A stretch of DNA of 49,634 nt from Chloroflexota bacterium. GTDB lineage: Bacteria > Chloroflexota > Anaerolineae > UBA4142. Position 1 is the first letter of the stretch; each line of letters begins with the position of its first letter. The stretch spans positions 24,647 through 74,280 of the forward strand of contig JAMDCU010000011.1 in assembly GCA_023489485.1 (NCBI GenBank), read 5' to 3'. The notes beneath the pieces are model-generated. The model worked only from the letters and a program-made list of their open reading frames with translations, did no database searches and was not told where the DNA came from. Made by a program: the position numbers and the translations under genes. This document shows positions 17,225 to 26,418 of the stretch, piece after piece.

Positions 17225-18709
17225 CTAGTGAGTGAGCGTACCATATGGGCGCTTTAGATAGCGCCCCTGGGGAGCTCCGATGAATTTGCCTTGGTCGAAG
17301 ACCAGATTGCCGCGTAGGAAGGTGCTCTTGATGCGACCTTTCAGTTCCATTCCCTCAAAGACAGAATAGCCCTGGTTCGAAGGAGAATCCTTGGCGTGCA
17401 CAGCGAAGGTTTCATTAGGGTCGAGGAGTGCCAGGTCAGCATCATAGCCAGGGGCAATATCACCTTTGTCTAGCAAACCAAATTTACGCGCTGGGTTCCA
17501 GCAGAGCAATTCCGCGATGTGGCTGGCAGACATGCCGCGCTTGATTCCTTCGCTAAAAATGCCCGAAAGCAAGTATTCGGTGCCGCCGAACCCTGATTTC
17601 GCGCCCCAGATGTTCGCAGCATCTTTCGGGTCCAGTTTCATAGCCAGTGGGCAAGAGGCGTGGTCGGTAACGATCGAATGGATTTTGTGGTTGAGGACGG
17701 CCTGCCACAAGTACTCGACATCCTCGCGCGAACGGATTGGCGGGTTCACTTTGGCCAAGTTGCCCGCTGGAGCATCCCAATCGATCAGCAAGTGTCCAGC
17801 GGTGACTTCGCGGTATAGGTTCACATCGGGAAAAGCTTGTTGGGCGAGTAATGCCGCTTCCACCGCCTTGCGCGAGCTGAGGTGGAGCAGGGTAATATTG
17901 CGACAGCCGGTTTCGTGCGCGAGGTAGGCGGCATTCCAGATGGCGAGCGCCTCGGAATGCGGCGGGCGCGCTTCGCTGTAGGCGTACAGACCCTTGAGTA
18001 TATTGTCCTGCTCGATCTTTTTGCTGTACGCGGTCAGCAGTTCCGCCCACTCGCAGTGCAGGCTGAGATTGAGATACTCGGCCAGGTCCGGGCGGCGATT
18101 CATAATGGCGGCAAGTTCGCGCATGATCGCTTCGAAATGTGCTGTGTCGTATTTCTCGTCCGGGCCGATCATCAGAAATTGGTTTTGCTGATCCGAGCGC
18201 CCATGCAGACCGTGTCCGCCATAGAACATGAAAATCTTGAACGTCGTCATGCCGAAACGGTCGACCAGTAGTTCCATCTCCTTGATCTGCGAATGGCTAA
18301 TCGGAGCGATGTGGTAGCAATAGTCCGCATAGTACCGCCCCTCAGAGCACGCCAGTAGTTCCGGGTAAAAGTCGGCATACGGTCCGCCCTTGTTAAGATA
18401 GTACTGCCCCGTACGGAAGTAAGTCATGCAGGTCGTCACCCCCCCGAGCACCGCCGCCTTGCTTTCACTCATGGCATCCTGGTCGACCGGCGTATAGATG
18501 CCGACGTGCATGTGACTATCAATTACGCCCGGGAATCCGAGAAGACCGTGTGCATCGAAAACGCGTTCCCCTTGCTCTGGGTCAATCTGCGGAACGATGC
18601 GCACAAATTTGCCAGCCTTAATGCCAATGTCAAGCGGTTGGGCAGGCTCTTGATTGTGGCGGACAACCCGCACATTCTTGACGATCTGATCGAAAGGTCG
18701 CGTTGACAT
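17225..18709 (-). CDS. Dihydropyrimidinase/D-hydantoinase-type amidohydrolase
   Basis: The 494-aa cyclic amidohydrolase has the full binuclear metal set: His66 and His68 (DSHMHVG), Lys158 to be carboxylated (TTFKIFMFY), His218 (LHCEW), His276 (LLHLSSR) and Asp349 (IVTDHAS). Members hydrolyse the ring of dihydropyrimidines, hydantoins, allantoin or cyclic imides to N-carbamoyl or amic acids. ATG 18709 has AGGAG 6 nt upstream; the frame is open further upstream without homology. It lies 31 nt after the flavin dehydrogenase. It is the best clue that the pathway starts from a cyclic amide. The ring substrate is not predictable from motifs. Confidence 0.92.
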   Translation of the reverse strand: MSTRPFDQIVKNVRVVRHNQEPAQPLDIGIKAGKFVRIVPQIDPEQGERVFDAHGLLGFPGVIDSHMHVGIYTPVDQDAMSESKAAVLGGVTTCMTYFRTGQYYLNKGGPYADFYPELLACSEGRYYADYCYHIAPISHSQIKEMELLVDRFGMTTFKIFMFYGGHGLHGRSDQQNQFLMIGPDEKYDTAHFEAIMRELAAIMNRRPDLAEYLNLSLHCEWAELLTAYSKKIEQDNILKGLYAYSEARPPHSEALAIWNAAYLAHETGCRNITLLHLSSRKAVEAALLAQQAFPDVNLYREVTAGHLLIDWDAPAGNLAKVNPPIRSREDVEYLWQAVLNHKIHSIVTDHASCPLAMKLDPKDAANIWGAKSGFGGTEYLLSGIFSEGIKRGMSASHIAELLCWNPARKFGLLDKGDIAPGYDADLALLDPNETFAVHAKDSPSNQGYSVFEGMELKGRIKSTFLRGNLVFDQGKFIGAPQGRYLKRPYGTLTH

Positions 18710-18740
18710 CACTGGCTCCTTGGTGTGAATTAAAGTCGGT

Positions 18741-20135
18741 CTACATCTGGTTCTTACAAGCTCGCCCGGCGTCATCCCCCGCGAGCTTGCCCAGAACGAG
18801 TGCGGCAAGCAATCCGTTTCCGGCCAGATAGCCGTTCGCCCCACGTCCGGAGACTCCGACGGCGGTGCCGCCGCCCGCATAGAGGTTTGGAATCGCCGAG
18901 CCGTCCGGGCGCAAGACGCGCGCCCGCGCATCCACCTTGAGCCCCCCTTGCGTGTGGAAGAGCGCGCCAGTTACCTGAATACCGTAATACGGTGGGGTTA
19001 GCCGGGCGAGCTCCATCCGACCAAACTCATCACGGCCGCGGTCCACTGCCACGTGATAGTCTTCCAGCGTCTTGCAGAGCGCCGCCGCGGGTAGATGGAG
19101 TGCGTCCGCCAGTCCTTCCATTGTGTCGGCGTGTTTCATTGCTTGAGCGTTGATACAGTCCTGATAGTCCGCAAATGGCATGACGCTCTTGTGAATCCGT
19201 TCGTCGTATATATCGAATCCAACGCTGTCGGTCTGCCGGTTGACATAGACCGCGAAACCGGAATAGCCCAGCATCTCGTCGCCAAAGCGCCGTCCTTCTT
19301 TATTCACCATGAAACCGCCGTTGACGAGAACGACCCAAGTTACGAGCATGCCGTGCGGAAATGCCACCGAGCCGTGCCCTTGGTACGCTTCCATGTTCTC
19401 GACCGCCGCGCCCATTTCGAGCCCGAGCAAGATTCCCTCGCCCGTATTGCCTTCGCCTCCAAAGTAGAGCGCGCCAGCGATATCGGGACAGTAGCGAGCG
19501 ACCATCTCCTTGTTCGCGCCAAACCCAGAGGTGGCGAGGATCGTTTTGCGTGCCTTGACGCGCTCCAGTTGCTCGGTCTCGACCACCACGCCCTCGACCC
19601 CGCCGCTCTCGTCGGCAACGAGTGAGCGGATGGGCGCGTTGAACACTAATTCGATCCCCGGCGTGCGTCGGACCGCAGCAGTAAGTTGCTCCACCAGTTC
19701 TGCGCCCGTCCGGTGGTCGGTCGTATGCATGCGATGGCGGGTGTGCCCAGAGTAGAGGAAATCGGTGGGGAGGTGAAGCTTGATGCCCGCGTAATCGCCT
19801 AGCCACTCCACCAGTTCAGCCGATTGCGCGCATAGGCAGCGTGTCATCGCCTCGTCACTTGTGTGCTTGTTCTTAGTTAATATGTCCTGTGCCATGATCT
19901 CGGGCGTATCGTCGATGCCCGCCTGTTTTTGAAAGCGCGTGCCCGCCGCGGGAATCATGCTCGTGCTCAGCGAGGTACTGCCGGAGATGCGGGCTGTTTT
20001 CTCGACTAGCAGCACTTGCGCCCCAGCCTGTGCGGCCGCGAGTGCAGCCACCATGCCGCACCCGCCCGCGCCGACCACGACCACGTCCGTTTCCAGATCC
20101 CAGTGGACCTTCTCGGCCCGTTCAATTGGCATCAT
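18741..20135 (-). CDS. FAD-dependent dehydrogenase, fumarate-reductase flavoprotein family (paralogue)
   Basis: This 464-aa flavoprotein has the VVVGAGGCGMVAALAAAQ FAD motif and ends with the ISGSTS, GALFHTQGGLKVDARARV and GVSGRGANGYLAGNGL blocks typical of FAD_binding_2 dehydrogenases. It should act on a C=C bond near a carbonyl in the cytoplasm. It is the first structural gene after the regulator, and a clear paralogue of 1597-2991. ATG 20135 was chosen because AAGGAG lies about 9 nt upstream; a TTG at 20141 sits too close to that site. It may prepare the ring for hydantoinase attack (inference). Confidence 0.87.
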   Translation of the reverse strand: MMPIERAEKVHWDLETDVVVVGAGGCGMVAALAAAQAGAQVLLVEKTARISGSTSLSTSMIPAAGTRFQKQAGIDDTPEIMAQDILTKNKHTSDEAMTRCLCAQSAELVEWLGDYAGIKLHLPTDFLYSGHTRHRMHTTDHRTGAELVEQLTAAVRRTPGIELVFNAPIRSLVADESGGVEGVVVETEQLERVKARKTILATSGFGANKEMVARYCPDIAGALYFGGEGNTGEGILLGLEMGAAVENMEAYQGHGSVAFPHGMLVTWVVLVNGGFMVNKEGRRFGDEMLGYSGFAVYVNRQTDSVGFDIYDERIHKSVMPFADYQDCINAQAMKHADTMEGLADALHLPAAALCKTLEDYHVAVDRGRDEFGRMELARLTPPYYGIQVTGALFHTQGGLKVDARARVLRPDGSAIPNLYAGGGTAVGVSGRGANGYLAGNGLLAALVLGKLAGDDAGRACKNQM

Positions 20136-20510
20136 GCCCAACTGCTCCTTGAGTTATGACCAAATTTTCACCCAAATTAGCCGACAAATCATCAAATGGC
20201 TGTCCGGCTTTGCCTGCTTGACACACGCGAAGTAGGGCAGAACCCCAAGTTGGGCCGCTGAATCTGCGCTCAGTGGACCGCCGCGCCTATCTCAGAGGAA
20301 GACGGTCTGGATTATGCTTCAACGGCCCGATGAAATGTAGCCCAATTTGCGCAAGAATTAGGCACTGAGATAACAGGTCTATTTGTGGTACGGTAGGGAC
20401 GCGGTCTATGAACCTTCTGTCTAGGACACAACTGGTTTGGGCGAGCAGGGGAACGCGAAGCAGAAAATATGGCGGAGACCGGAAGAGGCGAGCCACAGGA
20501 GGCCTGTCTT
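20136..20510. other. 375-nt gap between regulator and catabolic operon
   Basis: This stretch separates the GntR stop from the first catabolic gene. Nothing in it reads as a real protein; a 75-codon frame on the minus strand has no recognisable features. The A/T-rich part at 20155-20200 is a reasonable place for the operon promoter, but I could not find a convincing -35/-10 pair or a copy of the candidate GntR operator. Confidence 0.4.
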
Positions 20511-21344
20511 TCAATCTCCCTTATGTTCTACATACACGTAATACTCAAATCGATCGCCGCGGTACACGGCATCCATGTACTCGACTGGCTTGCCGTCCGC
20601 TCCAATCGTTACGCGCTGAATCTGGAGAAGCGGCGAGCCGGGCTCGACACCGAGCAACTCAGCTTCGTGCGCACTGGCAATAGAGGTTTGGATGAGGCGG
20701 TGCGATTCGGTCAGCGTAACCCCAGCGCATTCGAGATAAGATAGGGACGACTCGCCCGTCGTGAACTGCTGGGCATTCAACCTGGCCGCGATTGGAAGAG
20801 GAATATACAATGTGTGAATTCCGATCACTTCGCCGCTCGCGAGCCGCAAGCGGGTAATTTCGAGTACGTGATCAGGTTCATCCAGTCCAAGTGCCAGTGC
20901 GGGGCGTTTTGGCGGCAGAACGCGATTCATTGAGATAAGTTGCCACCCCGGAACAAGGCCGTGTGCTCGAATGTAGCCGCTAATCCCCAAATCGCGCTGA
21001 GGGCCATGGCGCAACTTGGGTCTCGCCACAAAAGTGCCGCGACCCTGGCGACGATACACAAGGCTGTCGACCACCATTTGCTGCAGCGTTTGGCGGACGG
21101 TAGTCCGACTCACATCGTATTGCTCGCTCAGCTCTTTTTCGCTGGGGAAAGGAGTATCTGGCTGCCACTCGCCTGACTCGATCTTTGCATTGAGGATTTC
21201 ATAAAGCTGGTGATAAAGGGGAAGCGGACTGTCTCGTCGGATTGCCCCGACTTGGTCCGATTTACCGTTTCGGCCAGAGCGCGTCTTCGGGGAACGAAAA
21301 TCGAAGAATGGCTCGGCGTTTGGGGAAGTTGGATTTGGGGTCAT
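20511..21344 (-). CDS. GntR/HutC-family transcriptional regulator
   Basis: The 277-aa regulator has an N-terminal winged helix (PLYHQLYEILNAKIESGEW, then PSEKELSEQYDVSRTTVRQ, about residues 42-88) and a C-terminal UTRA ligand domain ending with the usual GKPVEYMDAVYRGDRF. HutC-type proteins mostly repress their own operon until a metabolite binds the UTRA domain. It is transcribed toward the catabolic operon and has a strong promoter with an overlapping candidate operator, so autoregulation and control of the locus are likely. An extra 35-residue N-terminal tail is shared with the broken copy at 34729-34871. Confidence 0.92.
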   Translation of the reverse strand: MTPNPTSPNAEPFFDFRSPKTRSGRNGKSDQVGAIRRDSPLPLYHQLYEILNAKIESGEWQPDTPFPSEKELSEQYDVSRTTVRQTLQQMVVDSLVYRRQGRGTFVARPKLRHGPQRDLGISGYIRAHGLVPGWQLISMNRVLPPKRPALALGLDEPDHVLEITRLRLASGEVIGIHTLYIPLPIAARLNAQQFTTGESSLSYLECAGVTLTESHRLIQTSIASAHEAELLGVEPGSPLLQIQRVTIGADGKPVEYMDAVYRGDRFEYYVYVEHKGD

Positions 21345-21397
21345 AGATAGCTCGGCAGTAGGTACGTCGCCGTGTTCTGCTGGCTGGCGAGTAACTT

Positions 21398-21420
21398 ATC
21401 GTGACATCATGATATCGTGA
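21398..21420. promoter_or_regulatory. Candidate GntR-family operator
   Basis: Three near-identical 7-mers lie in tandem (ATCGTGA, ATCATGA, ATCGTGA), immediately downstream of the -10 of the regulator promoter. The core GACATCATGATATC (21403-21416) recurs with one change at 35045-35058, at the same spacing from a -10 box in the collapsed paralogous copy. Conservation through decay of the surroundings supports a protein-binding site. Binding by the GntR protein is inferred. Confidence 0.55.
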
Positions 21421-21424
21421 CCAC

Positions 21425-21453
21425 ATTATACGTCTCACTCCATTGAGTGTCAC
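21425..21453 (-). promoter_or_regulatory. Sigma-70-type promoter of the GntR regulator
   Basis: On the minus strand a -35 GTGACA (21448-21453) and a perfect -10 TATAAT (21425-21430) are separated by 17 nt. The ATG of the regulator is about 80 nt downstream. The candidate operator covers the expected transcription start, a repressor-type layout. The same 17-nt spacing is kept in the copy at 35067-35095. Confidence 0.75.
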
Positions 21454-21692
21454 CACTCGTGGGTGTAGCGCGGACCCCCTTTCTGGATAGTCTTGGCCCA
21501 CACAAACAGGTAGGCTGTGCCTCGGTACACCGCGATTCTACTGACCGACTGCAAGGCGTGAATGGCGATATCCTTGCGGCAGAGCGCGTCGTCGTTGCTC
21601 AGGAAGAGCAAACGCCAACCAGTCTGTTTCTGGATCTGCACGATGGTCTGCAAGAGAAAGCGAGTCACCGCTGGGCGCACCTGGATCCTGGA
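21450..21692 (-). pseudogene. C-terminal fragment of an unrecognised gene cut by the ISL3-type element
   Basis: An open frame runs from the left edge of the ISL3-type element to a stop at 21450, giving about 80 residues (for example QKQTGWRLLFLSNDDALC and IAVYRGTAYLFVWAK). It has no start of its own near the junction, which fits a gene truncated by the insertion. I do not recognise the family. A chance frame is possible. Confidence 0.35.
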
Positions 21693-21736
21693 CTGTCAGT
21701 GATACAATAGAATTGGTTCTGCGCCACTTTTGATGA
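21693..21736 (+). repeat. Left inverted repeat of the ISL3-type element
   Basis: This 44-nt end pairs with 23577-23620. The innermost 22 nt (21715-21736) match with two differences and the outermost 9 nt (CTGTCAGTG) match perfectly; the middle 13 nt diverge. Confidence 0.75.
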
Positions 21737-21808
21737 TTCCGGCTCAATTCAGGGAAGGGTGGTACAATTACAGGTATGAAGTTCTGTTGCTGGAAAGAAG
21801 ACCTGTGA

Positions 21809-23563
21809 GTGCTGACGAACGTGTTACTGCCTGCCATCCCTGGTATACAACTGAGCGAAGTAATGTCCGATGAGCAGTCGATCCTATTGGTCATGGAGAT
21901 GACTCAACCTAGCGCCGCCTGTCCCCTCTGCCAACAAGGCTCTAGACGAATTCATAGCCGCTACTGGCGTAGGATTTCCGACGTGTCTTAGAGTGGGGTG
22001 CCTGTGAAGATTCGATTGCGCGTCCGCCGCTTTTTCTGCGACAACGCCAGGTGCCGTCGGCGCATCTTTGTTGAGCGGCTCTCGCCGGCAATTGCGCCGT
22101 ATGCCCGGCGGACGCGCCACGCCGGATCCTTGCTCGCCTCCCTCGGCCTCGCCAACGGCGGACGGGCAGGGGCTCCGCTGGCGCGCCGCTTCGGCATGCC
22201 CGTCAGTCCGAACACGCTGTTGCGGATCCTGCGGCGCCAGCCCGAACCATCGGTGCCAACGCCGCGCGTGCTCGGCGTGGATGATTGGGCGTGGCGCAAA
22301 GGACACACGTATGGGACCCGGCTGGTCGATCTGGAGCGCCATCGACCCATCGAGCTCTTGGCGGATCGTTCGGCGGATTCAATGGCTCACTGGCTGGAAG
22401 CTCATCCCGGCATAGAAATCATTTGCCGCGACCGGGCGGGCGTCTACGCCGATGGGGCGTAACGCGGCGCCCCCACGGCAATCCAAGTCGCCGATCGCTT
22501 CCATCTGCTCCAAAATCTCCGCGAGACGCTGCAACGGACCTTGGAGCGTCATCCCTCCCACTTGCAGCAGGTCCGAATCCAAGAGGCCGTCGTGCCCGTC
22601 ACTGAGAGCATCCCGGCGGCGCCCTCAGCATTGCCTAGCACCACCGGAGAGGGATCGCTCACGGCACCGCACTCGGCCGCTCCTAGTCAGCCGGCCACCG
22701 GATCAAGTGCCGACCAGGCGGCGCACCTTACCGCGAGCGAACGAAGGAAGCAGGCGAGTCGAACGCGCCGCGAGCGGCGCTATGCCGAGGTGCACCGTCT
22801 GCATGCGGCTGGCCTCAGTCGTCGCGCGATTGCGGACCAACTCCACCTCAATCGAAAAACCGTGCCCCGTTTTCTCAATGCGGGCGCCTTCCCAGAGCGA
22901 GCTCAGCCTCCCACCAAACCCAGTCTCTTGGATCCGTATCTCCCTTACCTGACGCAGCAACTGGCCGCCGGGCATGACAATGGCCTCGCCCTCTGGCGCG
23001 AGATTCGAGCGCAAGGCGATCCCGGCTCCCGGTCCCTCGTCTCGAGCTGGGTCGCCCACCATCGTTCCGTGGTCCCTCCCGCTCGTTCCGAACATGCCCG
23101 GTTCCAGGGACGCGGTAGTGCGCGAGCGCTCGCCTACCGACCGCCCACCCCGTTGGGTACACCCCTGTCGGCTCGCCGCACCGCGTGGAGGATCTTGCGT
23201 CGGCCCGAAGAGTTGGCGGAGAGCGAGCGAACCGCGCTCGAGCAACTCACCCAGATCTGCCCCGACGTCCGCGTGCTCCAACCACTGACGCAGGATTTTG
23301 CCCAGATGTTGCGCGAGCGTCGGGCCGCTGACTTGGATCCCTGGCTGGAGCGCGCAGCCACTAGCGGAGTCCCTGAGTTGAAGCGATTTGCGGAGGGCAT
23401 TCAGCGCGATCACGATGCGGTCCATGCGGCGTTGTCCTTGTCACACAGTTCCGGGCAAGTCGAAGGCCAAATCAACAAACTCAAGTCGCTAAAGCGCAGC
23501 ATGTACGGCCGGGCGGGATTTGATTTGCTGCGCCTACGGATGTTGGCGACCGATACTTCTTGA
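21809..23563 (+). pseudogene. ISL3-family transposase with two in-frame stop codons
   Basis: A single frame of about 585 codons encodes an ISL3 (IS204/IS1001/IS1165) transposase. It has an N-terminal zinc-finger (CPLCQQGSRR), a helix-turn-helix region, catalytic motifs [16 protein letters not shown] and [12 protein letters not shown], an inserted second HTH (HAAGLSRRAIADQLHL) and the C-terminal QVEGQINKLKSLKR with the last acidic residue. TAG at 21989-21991 and TAA at 22460-22462 interrupt it with no frame change on either side, so two substitutions suffice to explain both. Full-length protein would need readthrough; decay is more likely. Confidence 0.88.
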
Positions 23564-23576
23564 TCGTCAGTCGCTT

Positions 23577-23620
23577 TCATCAAAAATGGCGCAGAGCCAT
23601 TTTTCACTTGACACTGACAG
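23577..23620 (-). repeat. Right inverted repeat of the ISL3-type element
   Basis: Complement of the left end at 21693-21736. It begins 13 nt after the transposase stop. Confidence 0.75.
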
Positions 23621-23689
23621 GACCACGGACTCACTCAGAAGAAGTCGGCGAAAACGAATTGCTCGGTATGGGGCAGGCGAAGCAGACGC

Positions 23690-23986
23690 GTGAGGGCGGC
23701 CAAGGTCCTTTGCTTGGCGGGACACACCAGGAACAGTTACCTCTCGGCTCAATTCCACCGACTCACCTACCGCCGTGGGAAGAAGAAAGCGGCGGTCGCG
23801 GTGGCCCACTCCATTCTGGTGATCGCCTACCATCTGCTCCAACGCCACGAACCATTTCGCGTGCTCGGCGGCAACTACTTTGACCAATTGCGTCCCCAAG
23901 CCACCGCGCGACGTTTGACTCGGCGCCTAGAAGAACTGGGGTTCCAGGTGACCTTAGAACCCCAGCCTTCGTTAGCATCAACCTAG
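23690..23986 (+). pseudogene. C-terminal fragment of an IS110-family transposase
   Basis: About 98 codons match the C-terminal tail of IS110-type DEDD transposases: YLSAQFHRLTYRRGKKKAAV, then SILVIAYHLLQRHEPFRVLG, then ATARRLTRRLEELGFQV. Between the ISL3 end (23620) and 23690 the expected upstream reading appears only in shifted frames, so the fragment is truncated and frame-broken. The N-terminal RuvC-like half is absent from the window. Confidence 0.75.
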
Positions 23987-24110
23987 CCGACTCCCATTTT
24001 CAAGTCAGCCCCCGCCGTAACTCGCTGACTTGCTGATCGTTCAGTTCGAATTTGCGTTCTGACAAGCGCCCATCATACTACTTTTTTCAAGTTGTCCATC
24101 AGGTGCAGGG

Positions 24111-24575
24111 ATGATGGCAGACGAATGCCCGCAAGAGAAAGACGAGTCGCGCGCGACCACACTGAAAGTGAACGCAGGAGAGTCGAACGAGCGAGAACAC
24201 GAACGAGAACACGCGACGGAAACCGAGACAGGAAAGAGAGTCCGACCGTCGGAACTGGTCCGGCTCGCACTCGCGCTCACGCCACTCGCGAAGCCACCTC
24301 TTGGACGAGGTGGCGCCACACTTGCTCCTCCCCCAGAACGATCTCGCCCTCCTCGCTCAGAAATCGAGGCGGAAGGTCAGGCTGCAATTGGAAGAGCTAA
24401 TCCGATTTCAAATCATCGAGCTTTACCGTCAGCGCTATCTCCTCGCGCCGAGAGGGGAAGAATACTTCGCGATGGTCGCCAGCTTTTCTAATGCGGTGCG
24501 GAGATTCGCCTGGGCGCAGCGGGTCAATTCCAACTTGCGCGCCGCTGTAGGATCAGTTCCCGACATGAGCCAGCG
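24111..24575 (+). pseudogene. Degraded frame of an unrecognised, possibly winged-helix protein
   Basis: From 24111 a hydrophilic, Glu/Arg-rich frame leads to RVRPSELVRLALALTPLAK. Near 24297 the protein-like reading moves to another frame, LLLPQNDLALLAQKSRRKV followed by LEELIRFQIIELYRQRYLL. The second part looks like a helix-turn-helix or replication-relaxation domain. A frameshift in an old gene would explain both pieces. I do not recognise the family and this may be chance. Confidence 0.3.
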
Positions 24576-24591
24576 CGGGTCGACGGGTGGC

Positions 24592-26418
24592 TCACTTGAC
24601 GACCTCCCCACGCTGACGCAGCCAGTCTGTGGCGACACCTCGATCAAATCGGCAGACAGGTTTCACAGCCCGCGACCGAATCGAAGCTGTTCTGTCTTCA
24701 TCCACTTGCCCCGTTACGGGGTTCACCGCGACACCATAATCCTCGAGCGCACCCTCCACGGTCACGAATTGCCGCCTGACATCGCGGAGCACGGACTCGG
24801 GTGGGCGGGTGAACGGGTCGCCCCATCCACCGCCACCTACGGTGATCACCCGCAAGAGATCGCCGGCTTCAAGTTGAATATCAGCGGCGATGGTGGGTAG
24901 CTTTCGCTCCTTCTGCGTATCAGGGTTAAGAATAAAAGTGCCCGGACGTCCGGCTTTGCCACCATTGGCACCCCAGCAAGGAAAACGCACATTGTCCATT
25001 CGCGTACTCAAAATACCTCTTTCAAGGAGGCGAACATCACGCACCATACCACAACCTCCGCGAAAGTAGCCGGGGCCGCCCGAGTCGGGTTGGATCTTAT
25101 ATTGCTCGATTCGCACCTTATGCTCTCGTTCCATGAATTCGATAGGAAAATTCTGCTGAGCGATGAAGTAGATCACATCCACGCCATCAGACCAAGGCCG
25201 TGCCCCTAAGCCCGCGCCCACACCTTCGGTGCAAACATCGAGAGCGCCAGTTTTTGGATCACCCATGGCCACAGTATAGATCTCGTAGATTGGGGAGTTG
25301 GCTGAAGCGTTACCGTTCGTTGACTGGCCCAGGTTCCCGAGCATACAGGAACTGAGCCGCAAGCGAGAATGGCTGCGAAGCCCTGTGGCAGCCGGAAAAT
25401 TGGGCTGCATAATTGTGCCGGGCTTGGTCACCAGACGGTCAATTACCCTAAACAGCCCTTCATTTGTCGTCAGGCTTGGATCATGTGCCGCGATATACCG
25501 ACCAAACATTAAATTGATGAACCCTTTAGTCGCGATAAAGTTCACGGGTCCGCGGGCCTGGGTTCCGCTGCCAGTGAGATCCACCGTGATCTCATCTCCT
25601 TCGCGGATCAAGTCCATGGCCACTCGGATCGGCTCGCTTCCCAGCCCATCCGAATCCACGTAATCGTAGAAGCTGTACCGTCCTTCTGGAACGAGAGAGC
25701 GAAGCTTCGCTCGAGCTGCTCGTTCCGTACTTGTGATCAACTGGTCAAAGGCGGTCGTCAAGGTTAAAACGCCATAGCGATTCGCCAGTTCTAAGAGCCG
25801 CGTTTCGCCCAATCTGGAAGCTGCCATCATCGCTCTAGTGTCGCCCTCAAGCTCTCGGGGAAAACGCGAGTTCGCCAAGACTATGCGATATGCCTCGTCG
25901 TTAAAGTGGCCGTCGCGGACAACGCGGATTGGCGGAATACGCGTGCCCTCCTGGAAAATCTCTGTGGCAGAAGGTGAGATGCTACCCGGCCTGGCTCCGC
26001 CAATATCGCGAAAATGGCCGAAGGTGGCAGAAAAAGCAATCACCCTGCTATCGCCAAAGACCGGCGTGATGAAACACATATCGCCGAGATGCTGGATCGC
26101 ACCTTTTGAGAGGTATGGATCATTGAACCAATACAGATCCCCTGGTTTCATCTCCTCGACAGGGTATTCATCCACCAGCGGACTTATAAGCCCGGGGCCG
26201 GTGAAGGCTAGATGGCCAGCAATCATCCATCCCTTGGCATCGAACAGGCCGACGAAACGATCCTTCTTTTCCTTTATCCCTGCAGACATTGAAGTGCGGT
26301 CGATCAAAGCTTCTATTTCAAGAATAGCGGCTTCGAGCGCTCCATTTACAATCTCAAGAGTGACCGGGTCCACCATTTTGCCCTGAATGCTTCTGCGTGC
26401 CGAATCCTTCTCTGTCAT
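24592..26418 (-). CDS. hyuB: Hydantoinase B/oxoprolinase family protein (HyuB-type)
   Basis: The 608-aa protein has the HyuB-family opening (DPVTLEIVNGALEAAILEIE) and landmarks such as MKPGDLYWFNDPY, HLGDMCFITPV, AFSATFGHFRDIGG, and the Gly-rich C-terminal VGGGGWGDPFTRPPE. With HyuA it forms ATP-dependent hydantoinase, N-methylhydantoinase, acetophenone-carboxylase or oxoprolinase-type enzymes that open or carboxylate at an amide/ketone carbonyl using ATP. Its ATG overlaps the HyuA stop by 4 nt (ATGA). The substrate is open; hydantoin-like rings are favoured by the neighbouring cluster. Confidence 0.92.
   Translation of the reverse strand: MTEKDSARRSIQGKMVDPVTLEIVNGALEAAILEIEALIDRTSMSAGIKEKKDRFVGLFDAKGWMIAGHLAFTGPGLISPLVDEYPVEEMKPGDLYWFNDPYLSKGAIQHLGDMCFITPVFGDSRVIAFSATFGHFRDIGGARPGSISPSATEIFQEGTRIPPIRVVRDGHFNDEAYRIVLANSRFPRELEGDTRAMMAASRLGETRLLELANRYGVLTLTTAFDQLITSTERAARAKLRSLVPEGRYSFYDYVDSDGLGSEPIRVAMDLIREGDEITVDLTGSGTQARGPVNFIATKGFINLMFGRYIAAHDPSLTTNEGLFRVIDRLVTKPGTIMQPNFPAATGLRSHSRLRLSSCMLGNLGQSTNGNASANSPIYEIYTVAMGDPKTGALDVCTEGVGAGLGARPWSDGVDVIYFIAQQNFPIEFMEREHKVRIEQYKIQPDSGGPGYFRGGCGMVRDVRLLERGILSTRMDNVRFPCWGANGGKAGRPGTFILNPDTQKERKLPTIAADIQLEAGDLLRVITVGGGGWGDPFTRPPESVLRDVRRQFVTVEGALEDYGVAVNPVTGQVDEDRTASIRSRAVKPVCRFDRGVATDWLRQRGEVVK

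Larger units (their letters stand above)
21693..23620 (+). mobile_element. ISL3-type insertion sequence with a nonsense-interrupted transposase
   Basis: The ends form 44-nt imperfect inverted repeats. The inner block GGTTCTGCGCCACTTTTGAT (21715 on) faces GGCTCTGCGCCATTTTTGAT on the other strand, and the outermost CTGTCAGTG is identical at both ends at the same distance. One transposase frame fills the element. The element separates a truncated minus-strand gene from an IS110-type fragment. No target-site duplication was found, so one flank has probably been rearranged. Confidence 0.8.
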
